A DNA stretch of 64,000 nucleotides, from NCBI GenBank assembly GCA_947503925.1, contig CANNFQ010000004.1, positions 186,001 through 250,000 on the forward strand. The letters are read 5' to 3'. Positions 27,698 to 37,297 of the stretch are shown here, piece by piece. Numbering within the stretch: position 1 is the stretch's first letter; the number at the start of each line of letters is the position of its first letter. The translations under genes and the position numbers were made by a program. A model generated the notes under the pieces. The model was not told the origin of the DNA. It made no database searches and saw only the letters and a program-made list of their open reading frames with translations. This DNA comes from an uncultured Paracoccaceae bacterium. GTDB lineage: Bacteria > Pseudomonadota > Alphaproteobacteria > Rhodobacterales > Rhodobacteraceae.

Positions 27698-28428
27698 TGC
27701 AGAACCGCGCATCTGGCCCCGCCATCAGCGCCCGAATTGGCCAGCAGGTCAGCCATCTCTGTATCAGGCACATGCACAAACCGGACTTCATCGCCGGGGA
27801 TGAAGGCAAAGGGTTGGTCGCTATCCGGGCGATACACGTCAAAGGCCGTCTGGCCGATATGGCGCCATCCTGTTGGTGCTTCGGCGGCCCAGATGATCAA
27901 CTGGCGTACGGCGGTAATGAGCGCGCCACGCGGGAGCCGTTCTGTCAGGCTGGATTGCCGGGGGATATCCCAATGGGCGGGCAACATGCCCAGATATGGC
28001 TGGCCGGGGGCAAAGCCAATCGCGATGACCCGCACGGTCTGATTGGTCAGTTCGGCAATGGCCTGTGCCTCGGACACGCCAGCGTGTGCTGCGGCCTCGG
28101 CCAATTGCGGCGCGTGGTTTGGACCAAAGGCCGTCGGGATGCACCAAAGCCGTTTTGCGGTTGGTGTGTCCGTGGCGGGACCGTTGAGAAGTTGTTGCAA
28201 CCGAGCCTGCACTGCGTCCCTGTTGGTCATCGCGGGGTCAAATGCAACGCGGACGGATGTCAGGGATGATGCGACCTCTGTCACGCCGTCAGGCTTTTGG
28301 TTTTGAATGGCATCGCGAAAGGCAAGGGCAGCCGCATTGGCCCGCTCTGTCAGGATCTTGGAAAACCGGACGAGGATACCGTCCACCCCAAGGGGTCGGA
28401 AGGCGGGTTCAATAGCTTGATCTGTCAT
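27694..28428 (-). CDS. pxpB: 5-oxoprolinase subunit PxpB (KipI family)
   Basis: IAIGFAPGQPYLGMLPAHWDIPRQSSLTERLPRGALITAV; PTGWRHIGQT. Confidence 0.92.
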   Translation of the reverse strand: MTDQAIEPAFRPLGVDGILVRFSKILTERANAAALAFRDAIQNQKPDGVTEVASSLTSVRVAFDPAMTNRDAVQARLQQLLNGPATDTPTAKRLWCIPTAFGPNHAPQLAEAAAHAGVSEAQAIAELTNQTVRVIAIGFAPGQPYLGMLPAHWDIPRQSSLTERLPRGALITAVRQLIIWAAEAPTGWRHIGQTAFDVYRPDSDQPFAFIPGDEVRFVHVPDTEMADLLANSGADGGARCAVLQ

Positions 28429-28467
28429 TTCAATGGCTTACTGCGCCCATAGGCCTGACTCAACCGT

Positions 28468-29568
28468 CTAGTTCATCCCATTGCGCTGGTTTAGCCGTTC
28501 AAGATTGACGATTGTGGACAGCATTAGCCGGTCCTGCGACCAGTCGCCGGAACGCTGGATGGAAACAGCGCCCAAGGTCATCATCAGGGCAAGTGGCAGC
28601 AGCACAATCGGGAGCATCCAGCCGGGGTTCGCCGCGTGGCGGGCATGGGCGATTTCAGTGACCCGCTGGCGCAGAAAACGTTCGGATGTGCCACCGGCCT
28701 TAACCTGTAGCAATGCGACGGTTGGCAAGGCGATTTGACGGGTCGGGTCCTTTTGCAGCGCGTTGCGGCAGACCCGCAAAAGGCAAGTGCCGTAATCCAG
28801 CGGGCTGAGTCCGGAACGTTGCAGCAATTGCTGATCGCAGGCCAGTTCGCGCAATCGTTCGACCTCGCGTTTGAACATGGACATAGCGGGGTTAAAGACA
28901 AACAAGGGGCGCATGATTTCCAGCAGCAATTCCCAATGCAGGTCGCCCTGACGGATATGTTGCAATTCATGAGCCAGCGCGATTTTCAGATCAGCGGGCT
29001 GTGAGAGCATTGCAGATGGGATGATGATATAGCGGCGGCGCAGGCCAATTGTTGAAAACGGCACCACCGTCGCGTCCGTCAGCCGGATATGCAGATTGCC
29101 CGACCGCCGCCAGGCAAAGCTGTTTTTGATCAATTGGCGCAGTCTGAATGCACTAACCGCCAGCCGCAACAAAGCGCTGCCAATCCCGGCAATCAGCAAG
29201 GCGGCAATGATCTGGCCTGTTGAGGTGCGCAGCATCACCACATCATTGACCAACATATCGCGGGTCATCAGCAGTTGTTCGAACTGTGTCGGCGCCATGA
29301 CAAACCGGCCATCCAGATATTGCGCAACGGCGAAATCCGACAGGTTGACGGCAACCGGGTTCCCGATCATTGCGATCCCCGCGATCAAAAGCGGGGTACA
29401 TCCGATGACGATCAGCAAACCATAGACAAGCCGTAATTCGACTGAAAAGGCGGTGCGCAGCGACGTGCGGGCCAATGTGGCCCGGGTCACAAGCCAGAGC
29501 AACGCAGCAAGTGCCAGAATGATATTGGCGTCGATATAGGCGTTCAGAAGGGCATCAAGGGGAATCAT
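28468..29568 (-). CDS. M56 family (BlaR1/MecR1-like) membrane metallopeptidase
   Basis: IALAHELQHIRQGDLHWELLLEIMRPLFVFNPAMSMFKREVERLRELACDQ; N-terminal TM segments. Confidence 0.88.
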   Translation of the reverse strand: MIPLDALLNAYIDANIILALAALLWLVTRATLARTSLRTAFSVELRLVYGLLIVIGCTPLLIAGIAMIGNPVAVNLSDFAVAQYLDGRFVMAPTQFEQLLMTRDMLVNDVVMLRTSTGQIIAALLIAGIGSALLRLAVSAFRLRQLIKNSFAWRRSGNLHIRLTDATVVPFSTIGLRRRYIIIPSAMLSQPADLKIALAHELQHIRQGDLHWELLLEIMRPLFVFNPAMSMFKREVERLRELACDQQLLQRSGLSPLDYGTCLLRVCRNALQKDPTRQIALPTVALLQVKAGGTSERFLRQRVTEIAHARHAANPGWMLPIVLLPLALMMTLGAVSIQRSGDWSQDRLMLSTIVNLERLNQRNGMN

Positions 29569-29950
29569 CGGTCAATCTCCGCTCCAACAATGCCTGTATT
29601 TCTTTGAGGGCCTCTTCGGATATGCCGTCATCATCGACAAGGCGCGCCACCAGCGATGCCGGCGTGCCATCGAACAGCTTGTCAGACAAATCGCGTAAGG
29701 TGCGCGACTGATAGGTGTCTTTTTCCAGAACCGGCGAATAGATAAATGTCTTGCCTTGTTTGGTGCTGGTGACAAACCCTTTCTGTTCCATGATCCGCAG
29801 GATGGTCGCAGCAGAGGTATACGCCAGATTGCGGTCCGGGCTTAGCCGGGCAAGCACATCGCGCACACTGCCCTGTCCCATCGCCCAAAGCTCTGTCATG
29901 AACTCCAGTTCGACTTCCGTCAAAAACTCGCTACGCTTTTTCTGCCGCAT
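29555..29950 (-). CDS. BlaI/MecI/CopY family transcriptional regulator
   Basis: LTEVELEFMTELWAMGQGSVRDVLARLSPDRNLAYTSAATILRIMEQKGFVTSTKQGKTFIYSPV. Confidence 0.9.
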   Translation of the reverse strand: MRQKKRSEFLTEVELEFMTELWAMGQGSVRDVLARLSPDRNLAYTSAATILRIMEQKGFVTSTKQGKTFIYSPVLEKDTYQSRTLRDLSDKLFDGTPASLVARLVDDDGISEEALKEIQALLERRLTDDSP

Positions 29951-30000
29951 TTACCGTCCCGTCAGGTGTTGGTCTGCTCGTCCCCCCACAGGGGCAGTAA

Positions 30001-30018
30001 ATACGAAAGTTTTCGTAT
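30001..30018. promoter_or_regulatory. Palindrome ATACGAAA-GT-TTTCGTAT, candidate BlaI-family operator
   Basis: 8-bp perfect arms ~50 nt upstream of the blaI-like start. Confidence 0.6.
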
Positions 30019-30029
30019 GTCCAAGCATT

Positions 30030-30431
30030 TCATACTTTCCAAAAGCAGAAGATCAGCCAACAGATGGCCAATCCAAGCGGCGCCCAAAGTGGCATCCCGA
30101 ACAGACCAAGCCATGCCAGAAAGATGTAGGTGGACCCCAAAAGCGAGATGAACAGCCGGTCGCCCAGCGTGGTTGTCAGCCCCAGCACCCCCTTGCGTTC
30201 CAACCCATCGGGATAGCGGAAGCCTTCAAGCAATCCGATCACGGCAATGGCCCCGAAGATCCCGCAGAAAAGCGCCAATGTGGCTGGGGTCCAGGCCATC
30301 CAGAATTCGGGCCAGAGCGTGGCCGTCCATGAAAAGGGCTTGTCATCCTGTGCCGCATCCACGCTTTCCCAGCCTTGCGCCAGCGCGGCACCGGGCAACA
30401 GTGCGAGAAGGGTCAGTATTGATCGCTTCAT
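30030..30431 (-). CDS. DUF2160 family membrane protein (glycerol transporter operon associated)
   Basis: Signal peptide plus 3 TM segments; downstream end of glp ABC operon. Confidence 0.75.
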   Translation of the reverse strand: MKRSILTLLALLPGAALAQGWESVDAAQDDKPFSWTATLWPEFWMAWTPATLALFCGIFGAIAVIGLLEGFRYPDGLERKGVLGLTTTLGDRLFISLLGSTYIFLAWLGLFGMPLWAPLGLAICWLIFCFWKV

Positions 30432-30443
30432 TCCCTTAACTCC

Positions 30444-31241
30444 TTAGACCCGACCCAGGGCAAAGCCCTTGGCGATGTAGTTGCGCACAAAATAGATCAC
30501 GATCGCCCCGGGGATGATCGTCAATGTCCCCGCCGCCGCGAGCAACCCCAATTCGTAACCCGCCGATGACGCAGTTTTTGTCATGGTGGCGGCAATCGGT
30601 TTGGCCTCGACCGCCGTCAGCGTCTTGGCCAAGAGCAGTTCCACCCATGAGAACATGAAGCAGAAGAAGGCTGCGACCCCGACCCCGGCCTTGATTGCAG
30701 GCAGGAAGATCGTGACGAAAAACCGAGGGAATGAATAACCATCCACATAGGCTGTTTCGTCCAGCTCCTTTGGCACCCCGCTCATGAATCCTTCCAAAAT
30801 CCAGACCGCCAGCGGGATGTTAAAGAGGCAATGCGCCAGCGCGACGGCGATATGCGTATCGAAGAGCCCGACCGAGGAATAAAGCTGAAAGAAGGGCAGG
30901 GCAAAAACTGCCGCAGGCGCCATCCGGTTGGTCAGCAGCCAGAAGAAAAGCTGCTTGTCACCCAGAAACCGGTAGCGCGAAAAGGCATAGGCCGCAGGCA
31001 AAGCCACGCTGACCGAGATCACCGTGTTGATCGAGACATAAAGGATCGAGTTGATATAGCCCCAGTACCAGTCCGGTGTGGTGAATATGGTCCGGTAGTT
31101 GTCCAGTGTGAATGTCTGCGGGAAAAGCGAGAAGCCCCCCAGGATTTCGTTCGTGGTCTTGAAGCTCATCGCGATGAGCCAATAGATCGGCAGCATCAGA
31201 AAAAGGATGTAAAGGATCGGGATCAGGCTGCGTTTTTTCAT
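30444..31241 (-). CDS. Carbohydrate/glycerol ABC transporter permease (GlpQ-like)
   Basis: MalG-type permease: LPLAVWILEGFMSGVPKELDETAYVDGYSFPRFFVTIFLPAIKAGVG. Confidence 0.9.
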   Translation of the reverse strand: MKKRSLIPILYILFLMLPIYWLIAMSFKTTNEILGGFSLFPQTFTLDNYRTIFTTPDWYWGYINSILYVSINTVISVSVALPAAYAFSRYRFLGDKQLFFWLLTNRMAPAAVFALPFFQLYSSVGLFDTHIAVALAHCLFNIPLAVWILEGFMSGVPKELDETAYVDGYSFPRFFVTIFLPAIKAGVGVAAFFCFMFSWVELLLAKTLTAVEAKPIAATMTKTASSAGYELGLLAAAGTLTIIPGAIVIYFVRNYIAKGFALGRV

Positions 31242-32101
31242 TTACCGTCATCCTTTGTCATCAGCGTATAGAAGAGCCATGAGACCAGCAGTGTGATCGC
31301 GAAATAGATCAGGCTCATCGCCGCCGCAGGGCCAAGGTCAAACTGCCCCAGCGCGATCTTCACCAGATCAATCGACAGGAAGGTCGTGGAATTGCCGGGG
31401 CCCCCGCCGGTCAGCACGAAGGGCTCAGTGTAGATGTTGAAACTGTCCATGAACCGCAGAAGGATGGCGATGGTCAGAACCTGTTTCATTTTGGGCAGCT
31501 GGATATAGCGGAACACGGACCAGTTGGATGCGCCATCGATTTTGGCCGCCTGATAATAGGCATCCGGGATCGACACGAGGCCCGCATAGCACAGCAGAAC
31601 AACAAGCGACGTCCAGTGCCAGACATCCATCGTGACAATGGTCACCCAGGCCGCCACGGGATCCTGTGTCATGTCATAATTGATGCCCAGCGTGTGGTTC
31701 ATCAGATAACCCAGCAACCCGATATCGGGCAGGGTAAAGATGTTCCACATCGCACCAACCACATTCCACGGGATCAGCATGGGCAGGGCCATCAGGACCA
31801 GGCAAACCGGCACCCAAATGCCCTGACGCGGCATGGCAAGGGCGATGATGATACCCAATGGGATTTCGATGGCCAGGATGATCCCGGTAAACAGGAACTG
31901 GCGGCCAAGGGCGGCATGAAACCGGTCAGAATTCAGCAATTGTTCGAACCAGCGCAGACCTTCCCAAAAAAAGACGTTGTTTCCGAATGTTTCCTGCACC
32001 GAATAGTTGACGACCGTCATCATCGGGATCAGCGCGTTGAAGGCCACCAGCAGTAAAACGGGCAGCACAAAGAACCAGGCGCGTTGATTTTGGGTTTTCA
32101 T
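31238..32101 (-). CDS. Carbohydrate/glycerol ABC transporter permease (GlpP-like)
   Basis: MalF-type: LVSIPDAYYQAAKIDGASNWSVFRYIQLPKMKQVLTIA; start MKTQNQRAWFF at 32101. Confidence 0.9.
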   Translation of the reverse strand: MKTQNQRAWFFVLPVLLLVAFNALIPMMTVVNYSVQETFGNNVFFWEGLRWFEQLLNSDRFHAALGRQFLFTGIILAIEIPLGIIIALAMPRQGIWVPVCLVLMALPMLIPWNVVGAMWNIFTLPDIGLLGYLMNHTLGINYDMTQDPVAAWVTIVTMDVWHWTSLVVLLCYAGLVSIPDAYYQAAKIDGASNWSVFRYIQLPKMKQVLTIAILLRFMDSFNIYTEPFVLTGGGPGNSTTFLSIDLVKIALGQFDLGPAAAMSLIYFAITLLVSWLFYTLMTKDDGK

Positions 32102-32118
32102 CGTGTTGTCCCCCGCAG

Positions 32119-32142
32119 GATGGGTGCCTGCACCCATCTTAC
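32119..32142. repeat. Palindromic repeat GATGGGTG-CCTG-CACCCATC + TTAC
   Basis: 8-bp arms; close variant found at 50623..50645. Confidence 0.6.
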
Positions 32143-32156
32143 TTTTCCGAGTTGCG

Positions 32157-33230
32157 TCATGTGCCAGCCCTCGTTGCGATCCAGCCGTCGCGATAAAGCC
32201 GGGTTTTCGTGGGATCGAATGAAAGATGCGTGGTCGTCCCCTGAGCCGGGACGTCGCCTTCGACGACGGCCTTGACGGAGGTGTTGCCGACCTTGGCCTC
32301 AACCACGGCATGGCGGCCAACATCGGACACTTTGTGCACGACAGCAGGCAGGCCGGCATCGCCAAGCGTCACAAATTCAGGTCGCACGCCGATTTCCGCC
32401 GCGCCACTGCCTTGTTCAATCGCGCCTTCCAGCGTGATCAGCTTTTCGCCAAAAAACGCCCCGCCATCGCGCACCTCGCAAGGCAGCACGTTCATACCGG
32501 GGGAGCCGATGAAATGGCCGACAAAGGTATGTGCGGGCCGTTCAAACAGTTCCACCGGGGTACCGATTTGCACGATCTCGCCGTCTTGCATGACGACGAC
32601 CTGATCGGCGAAGGTCAGCGCCTCTGTCTGGTCGTGGGTGACGTAGATCATCGTCGCCCGCACCTTTTGGTGCAGTTCCTTCAGCTTTGACCGCAGTTTC
32701 CATTTCAGATGGGGGTCTATGACGGTCAGCGGTTCGTCAAACATCACGACATTCACGTCGTCACGGACCAAACCGCGCCCCATGGAGATTTTTTGTTTGT
32801 TATCCGGCGAAAGCCCGGCGGCCTTTTGGCCAATCATGTCGGTGACTTCCAGCATCTCGGCAATTGCCATAACGCGGGTGTTCACGGCCGTCTCATCGAC
32901 CCTGCGATTGCGCAGGGGGAAGGCCAGATTGTCGTAAACACTCATCGTGTCATAGATCACTGGAAACTGGAAAACCTGCGCGATGTTGCGTTGGTTCGGG
33001 GCCAGATCGGTCACATCCTTATCATCAAACAGGATACGCCCATTCGATGGGGTCAGCAGGCCCGAAATGATGTTGAGCAATGTGGATTTCCCGCAGCCCG
33101 ATGGCCCCAGCAAGGCGTAGGCCCCGCCATCGGACCATTCCAGATCAATTTCCTTGAGCGCGTAGTCCTCTGGACCCGTCGGGTTCGGGTAGTAGCTATG
33201 CTTGAGGTCGGAAAGCGTGATTTTCGCCAT
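32157..33230 (-). CDS. ABC transporter ATP-binding protein (GlpT-like)
   Basis: Walker A GPSGCGKSTLLN; VVMFDEPLTVIDPHLKWKLRSKLKEL; C-terminal TOBE-like region. Confidence 0.9.
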   Translation of the reverse strand: MAKITLSDLKHSYYPNPTGPEDYALKEIDLEWSDGGAYALLGPSGCGKSTLLNIISGLLTPSNGRILFDDKDVTDLAPNQRNIAQVFQFPVIYDTMSVYDNLAFPLRNRRVDETAVNTRVMAIAEMLEVTDMIGQKAAGLSPDNKQKISMGRGLVRDDVNVVMFDEPLTVIDPHLKWKLRSKLKELHQKVRATMIYVTHDQTEALTFADQVVVMQDGEIVQIGTPVELFERPAHTFVGHFIGSPGMNVLPCEVRDGGAFFGEKLITLEGAIEQGSGAAEIGVRPEFVTLGDAGLPAVVHKVSDVGRHAVVEAKVGNTSVKAVVEGDVPAQGTTTHLSFDPTKTRLYRDGWIATRAGT

Positions 33231-34303
33231 TATGCGGCACCTCCGGCGATGATATGGCCATCCTCGGAAAAAAGCAGGCAGGCAGAAGGATCAAGGTAGA
33301 ACGGATGATCCTCGCCGACCTCGTAAGGGTGGACACCATGCGCCAGTGACACCCAATCGGCGTCGGGCATTGCAAAATGTGCGCTGCTTTCTGAACCGCT
33401 GAGTTCGGTCACCAGCACGCGCCCCTTCAGGGCGACGGTGTTCGCGGGTGTCGGCATTGGGGTGACGTGATGGGGCCGCACGGCGATGTGATAGGTGCCG
33501 TCAGGGGCGTCCTTCATCTTGGCTGCATCCCAGCTGGCACTTTGTCCCATGGTCAGGGTGCTGCCCTGTTTGGTGACCTTTGCCACATTGATCGGCGGGT
33601 CCGAGAAAACCTTGGCCGCCATCAGCGTTTGTGGTTTGCGATAAATCTCGGCCGTGGGTCCGAATTGCACGACATTGCCGTCATCCATCAGGGCAGTGGC
33701 ACCGCCAAGTAGCAGCGCTTCTTCAGGCTCTGACGTGGCATAGACCACGACGGCCCCACGTCCTGCGAAAAGCTCGGGAAGCTGTTCGCGCAACTCTTCG
33801 CGCAATTTGTAATCGAGGTTCGCCAGCGGTTCATCGAGGAACACAGCCCGGCTTTCCTTGGCAATCGCGCGGGCCAGTGCCGTGCGCTGCTGCTGCCCGC
33901 CCGACAGTTCATGCGGGCGGCGATGCAGCATGGGGCGCAGTTGCAGAATGTCTGCCGCTTCTTCCACGCGGCCTTGAATTTCGGACTTCACCATGCCTGC
34001 AACCTTTAAGGGGGAGGCGATGTTATCGAAGACTGTCATATGGGGGTAGTTGACGAAAAACTGGTGGACCAAGCTGATATTGCGCTTTTGCGTGGTAAGC
34101 TTGGTGACGTCTTGTCCGTCAATCTCGATCGTGCCGGTGGCCATCGGATCAAGGCCTGCCATCAGTTTGATCAGGGATGTTTTGCCAGCGCCGGTTTCGC
34201 CAAGCAAGACATTGAAATGGCCGGTTTCAAACACGACCGATGTCGGTTTGATATGGGTCTGGCCTGCGACCACTTTGGAAATGTTATGAAGTGCGATGGT
34301 CAT
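33230..34303 (-). CDS. ABC transporter ATP-binding protein (GlpS-like)
   Basis: Walker A GETGAGKTSLIKL; signature LSGGQQQRTALARA; start MTIALHNISKV at 34303. Confidence 0.9.
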   Translation of the reverse strand: MTIALHNISKVVAGQTHIKPTSVVFETGHFNVLLGETGAGKTSLIKLMAGLDPMATGTIEIDGQDVTKLTTQKRNISLVHQFFVNYPHMTVFDNIASPLKVAGMVKSEIQGRVEEAADILQLRPMLHRRPHELSGGQQQRTALARAIAKESRAVFLDEPLANLDYKLREELREQLPELFAGRGAVVVYATSEPEEALLLGGATALMDDGNVVQFGPTAEIYRKPQTLMAAKVFSDPPINVAKVTKQGSTLTMGQSASWDAAKMKDAPDGTYHIAVRPHHVTPMPTPANTVALKGRVLVTELSGSESSAHFAMPDADWVSLAHGVHPYEVGEDHPFYLDPSACLLFSEDGHIIAGGAA

Positions 34304-34350
34304 CTGCTGCCCTGCGTGACGCTTGTTCTTGAGGTGGCCGGGGCGACAGG

Positions 34351-34425
34351 CGCCCCGACCGAGTGTCGGCACGGCCCGAAAGCCGCCCCGACCGAGTGTC
34401 GGCACGGCCCGAAAGCCGCCCCGAC
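34351..34425. repeat. 33-bp tandem repeat, ~2.3 copies, with internal hairpin CCGAC-CGAGT-GTCGG
   Basis: Unit CGCCCCGACCGAGTGTCGGCACGGCCCGAAAGC at 34351..34383 and 34384..34416, then partial CGCCCCGAC. Confidence 0.9.
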
Positions 34426-34435
34426 AGGGAGAACC

Positions 34436-36172
34436 TTACTCAGAGGCCCAGCGGGCAACGAGTTCGTCATAGTTGACGGTCTCGCCCTGTGGTTTCTCAT
34501 TCTCCAGCGGTGGCTTGGCACCACCATTGGCGAACCAGTATTCCGCGTCCTGTTCTTCGTTCAGACGTGGACCACAACCGCCATAGACATTGGCAGCTTC
34601 ATCAGCCTGCTGCATCCGGCCCATGGTGATGTCCATTTCTTCGGCCAGACGATCCATGGCTTCCTGCGGCGTAAACGCGCCAGAGTTCACGTCACCAATC
34701 TGCTGCCACCAGATCTGCGCCAGCTTTGGGTAGTCAGGCACGTTGATACCGGTTGGCGACCATGCCACCCGATCAGGTGAGCGGTAGAATTCCACCAGAC
34801 CACCCAATTGCGGTGCGCGTTCACTGAACGATTCATGGTTCACGGTGCTGTCGCGGATGAAGGTCAGCCCAACATGTGATTTTTTGACATCCACGGTCTT
34901 GGAAACCACGAATTGTGCATAAAGCCATGCAGCCTGCGCCCGATCAGCCGGTGTGGAGTTCAGGAATGTCCAGGACCCGACGTCCTGATAGCCAACCTTC
35001 TGACCTTCTTCCCAATATGGACCATGCGGGGATGGGGCCATCCGCCACAAGGGTGTGCCTTCTTCGTCCACGGTGTTGTTGCCTGCGGATTGCGGGGCAA
35101 CCATGTCGGCGGTGAAGGCCGTGTACCAGAAGATCTGCTGTGCGACGTTACCTTGGGCAAGTGCTGGCAGTGACTGATAGAAGTCATATGACGCCGCACC
35201 AGGAGGCGCGTATTTGCGCAGCCATTCGTCCCATTTGCGAATCGCATAAACTGCCGCTGGGCCGTTTGCAGCACCGCCGCGGGTGACAGAGGCACCAACT
35301 GGGTTACATGTGCCCGCTTCCATGCGGATACCCCATTCGTCGATAGGGATGCCGTTCGGCTCGCCCACGGAACCGGCACCAGCCATTGAAAGCCACGCAT
35401 CAGTCATCCGCCAGCCAAGGTCAGGGGCACGCTTGCCGTAGTCCATGTGACCGTAGATTTCGACGCCATCAATCTCTTTGACGTCCTCGCTGAAGAATTC
35501 CGCGATGTCCTCATAAGCGGACCAGTTTACTGGCACACCAAGGTCATAGCCGTATTTTTCCTTGAAGGCTGCTTGCAGGTCTTCGCGGTCAAACCAGTCT
35601 TTGCGGAACCAGTAGAGGTTTGCGAATTGCTGGTCTGGCAGCTGATAGAGGTTGCCATCGGGACCCGTCGTGAACTGGATGCCCATGAAGTCCTGCAAAT
35701 CAAGCGTTGGCGACGTGGTTGCGGCCCAGTCACCGGCCATCTGCTCTGTCAGGTTATAGGCCTGTTGCAGCCGCGAGTGCGTGCCGATCAGGTCACTGTC
35801 GTTGACATAGCCGTCATAGAGGTTCCGGTTGGTCTGCATCTGGGTTTGCACCGCTTGCACGACCTCGCCTTCGCCAAGAATCTGGTGGTTCACCTTGATG
35901 CCGGTGATTTCCTCGAAGGCTTTTGTCAGCACTTCGGATTCGTATGAATGGGTTGGAATGCCCTCGGACAGGACGTTGATTTCCATGCCGGAATAAGGCT
36001 CGGCAGCGCTGATGAACCATTGCATTTCGGCCAGCTGTTCGTCTTTCGACAACGTTGATGGCTGGAATTCCTGATCAATCCACCGCTGTGCCGCAGCTTC
36101 ATCGGCCAAAGCGGTATTGGACCCCGCAAGCAGCGCTGTCATGGCTGCCGCGGAGAGCAGATACTTACGCAT
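34436..36172 (-). CDS. ABC transporter substrate-binding protein, probable glycerol-binding (GlpV-like)
   Basis: Signal peptide; FDRMQQ..-type large (578 aa) SBP with NLYWFRKDWFDREDLQAAFKEKYGYDLGVPVNWSAYEDIAEFF; operon context. Confidence 0.85.
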   Translation of the reverse strand: MRKYLLSAAAMTALLAGSNTALADEAAAQRWIDQEFQPSTLSKDEQLAEMQWFISAAEPYSGMEINVLSEGIPTHSYESEVLTKAFEEITGIKVNHQILGEGEVVQAVQTQMQTNRNLYDGYVNDSDLIGTHSRLQQAYNLTEQMAGDWAATTSPTLDLQDFMGIQFTTGPDGNLYQLPDQQFANLYWFRKDWFDREDLQAAFKEKYGYDLGVPVNWSAYEDIAEFFSEDVKEIDGVEIYGHMDYGKRAPDLGWRMTDAWLSMAGAGSVGEPNGIPIDEWGIRMEAGTCNPVGASVTRGGAANGPAAVYAIRKWDEWLRKYAPPGAASYDFYQSLPALAQGNVAQQIFWYTAFTADMVAPQSAGNNTVDEEGTPLWRMAPSPHGPYWEEGQKVGYQDVGSWTFLNSTPADRAQAAWLYAQFVVSKTVDVKKSHVGLTFIRDSTVNHESFSERAPQLGGLVEFYRSPDRVAWSPTGINVPDYPKLAQIWWQQIGDVNSGAFTPQEAMDRLAEEMDITMGRMQQADEAANVYGGCGPRLNEEQDAEYWFANGGAKPPLENEKPQGETVNYDELVARWASE

Positions 36173-36433
36173 CTTGTCTCCTCCCTTGAGATTATATGAG
36201 CCGGATTTCGCCGACTGCCTTAACTTGGTTCGAACTGTATGAATTTGTCAAACTAAAATCTTAGTATTAATAAATTAGTTTTCAGAATATTGAATCTATT
36301 AGGAAATTTTTGACCCAAAAAGCCTTGTCGGCATCCCGTCTGCGATGCGTCGGCAAAACGTCGGACCCTTTCGCACGCTTGGTTCCCGCCCTGTTAACCC
36401 GGCACTGGCAAGGTGATGCCAAAGGAGACCACA

Positions 36434-36829
36434 ATGCCCCGGATGACCAAGGCCGAACGGATTGCCCGCCAGGGCATGATCCGGTTCCTGAACGAAGAAA
36501 TGCTGCGCGATGGTGATGTATCATTACAGATGCGCGAGAAGGTCCCAGCGGCTTGGCATACGCTGGAACATGATCTGGATGTGCTGGAGCCGAAGACGAA
36601 GATCACGCTGCGGCTGGATGATAGCGTGGCTAAGTTTTACCGCGCCATGGGGCCTGGATATCAGGCGCGGATCAGCCGCATTCTGGCGCTTTGGGCCAAT
36701 ATGAAAATCGGCGACGCACTTCGCAGCGAAGAGATGCTGTATGCCCAGATGAAGAAACTGAACGAAGAGGATGACGCGCGCATGGCGCTGGGAGAGGCGC
36801 CGCTTGGCTTTGGCGCCGATGTCGGTTGA
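36434..36829 (+). CDS. BrnA/DUF4415-like antitoxin-family protein (orphan)
   Basis: KITLRLDDSVAKFYRAMGPGYQARISRILALWANMKI matches BrnA C-terminal motif; ORF opens at 36413. Confidence 0.7.
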   Translation: MPRMTKAERIARQGMIRFLNEEMLRDGDVSLQMREKVPAAWHTLEHDLDVLEPKTKITLRLDDSVAKFYRAMGPGYQARISRILALWANMKIGDALRSEEMLYAQMKKLNEEDDARMALGEAPLGFGADVG

Positions 36830-36905
36830 CATCTGCCGGTGCGCAGGGGGTTGGGTGTGGTGTACAGCGCCACCGGCAGAATGTCAGATACGATCTAGTG
36901 AGATG

Positions 36906-37088
36906 TTAAATCGTGTTTGTGGTTCGGACAGAGACGCGGGACCAGGCGAATGCCGTGAGACACACGGCACCAACAACTGCAAAATACAGCATCGTCGCTT
37001 GCCCGGCGTTCATGCCCGTCAAGGCATAAGAGAGCACGGACGCGAGTAGTGCGACGATACTTCCGATCAGCAGGGGAATTGCGGCCAT
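36906..37088 (-). CDS. Small membrane protein (60 aa)
   Basis: MAAIPLLIGSIVALLASVLSYALTGMNAGQATMLYFAVVGAVCLTAFAWSRVSVRTTNTI; two TM segments. Confidence 0.5.
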   Translation of the reverse strand: MAAIPLLIGSIVALLASVLSYALTGMNAGQATMLYFAVVGAVCLTAFAWSRVSVRTTNTI

Positions 37089-37297
37089 TGGTCTATCTTT
37101 CGTTTATCCTGATTCAAGATTAACCGTCTAAACTGGGCAGAATTGTGGGGAGTTTGCGTAGATTCTGCGTAGTTTTCTTTAACAGTTGTTAATCTTTCGC
37201 TGTGTCACCGCTTATTGGACCCATTGTTTTTCGGCTCGCATCAGTCCAATTGCACCTTTCTGCACCGTCACTGGACGTCACGATGTTTGTCGCCTGT

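Noticed and set aside
34351-34416. CRISPR-like repetition
   Set aside because: Contiguous tandem 33-bp units with no spacers and no cas genes.
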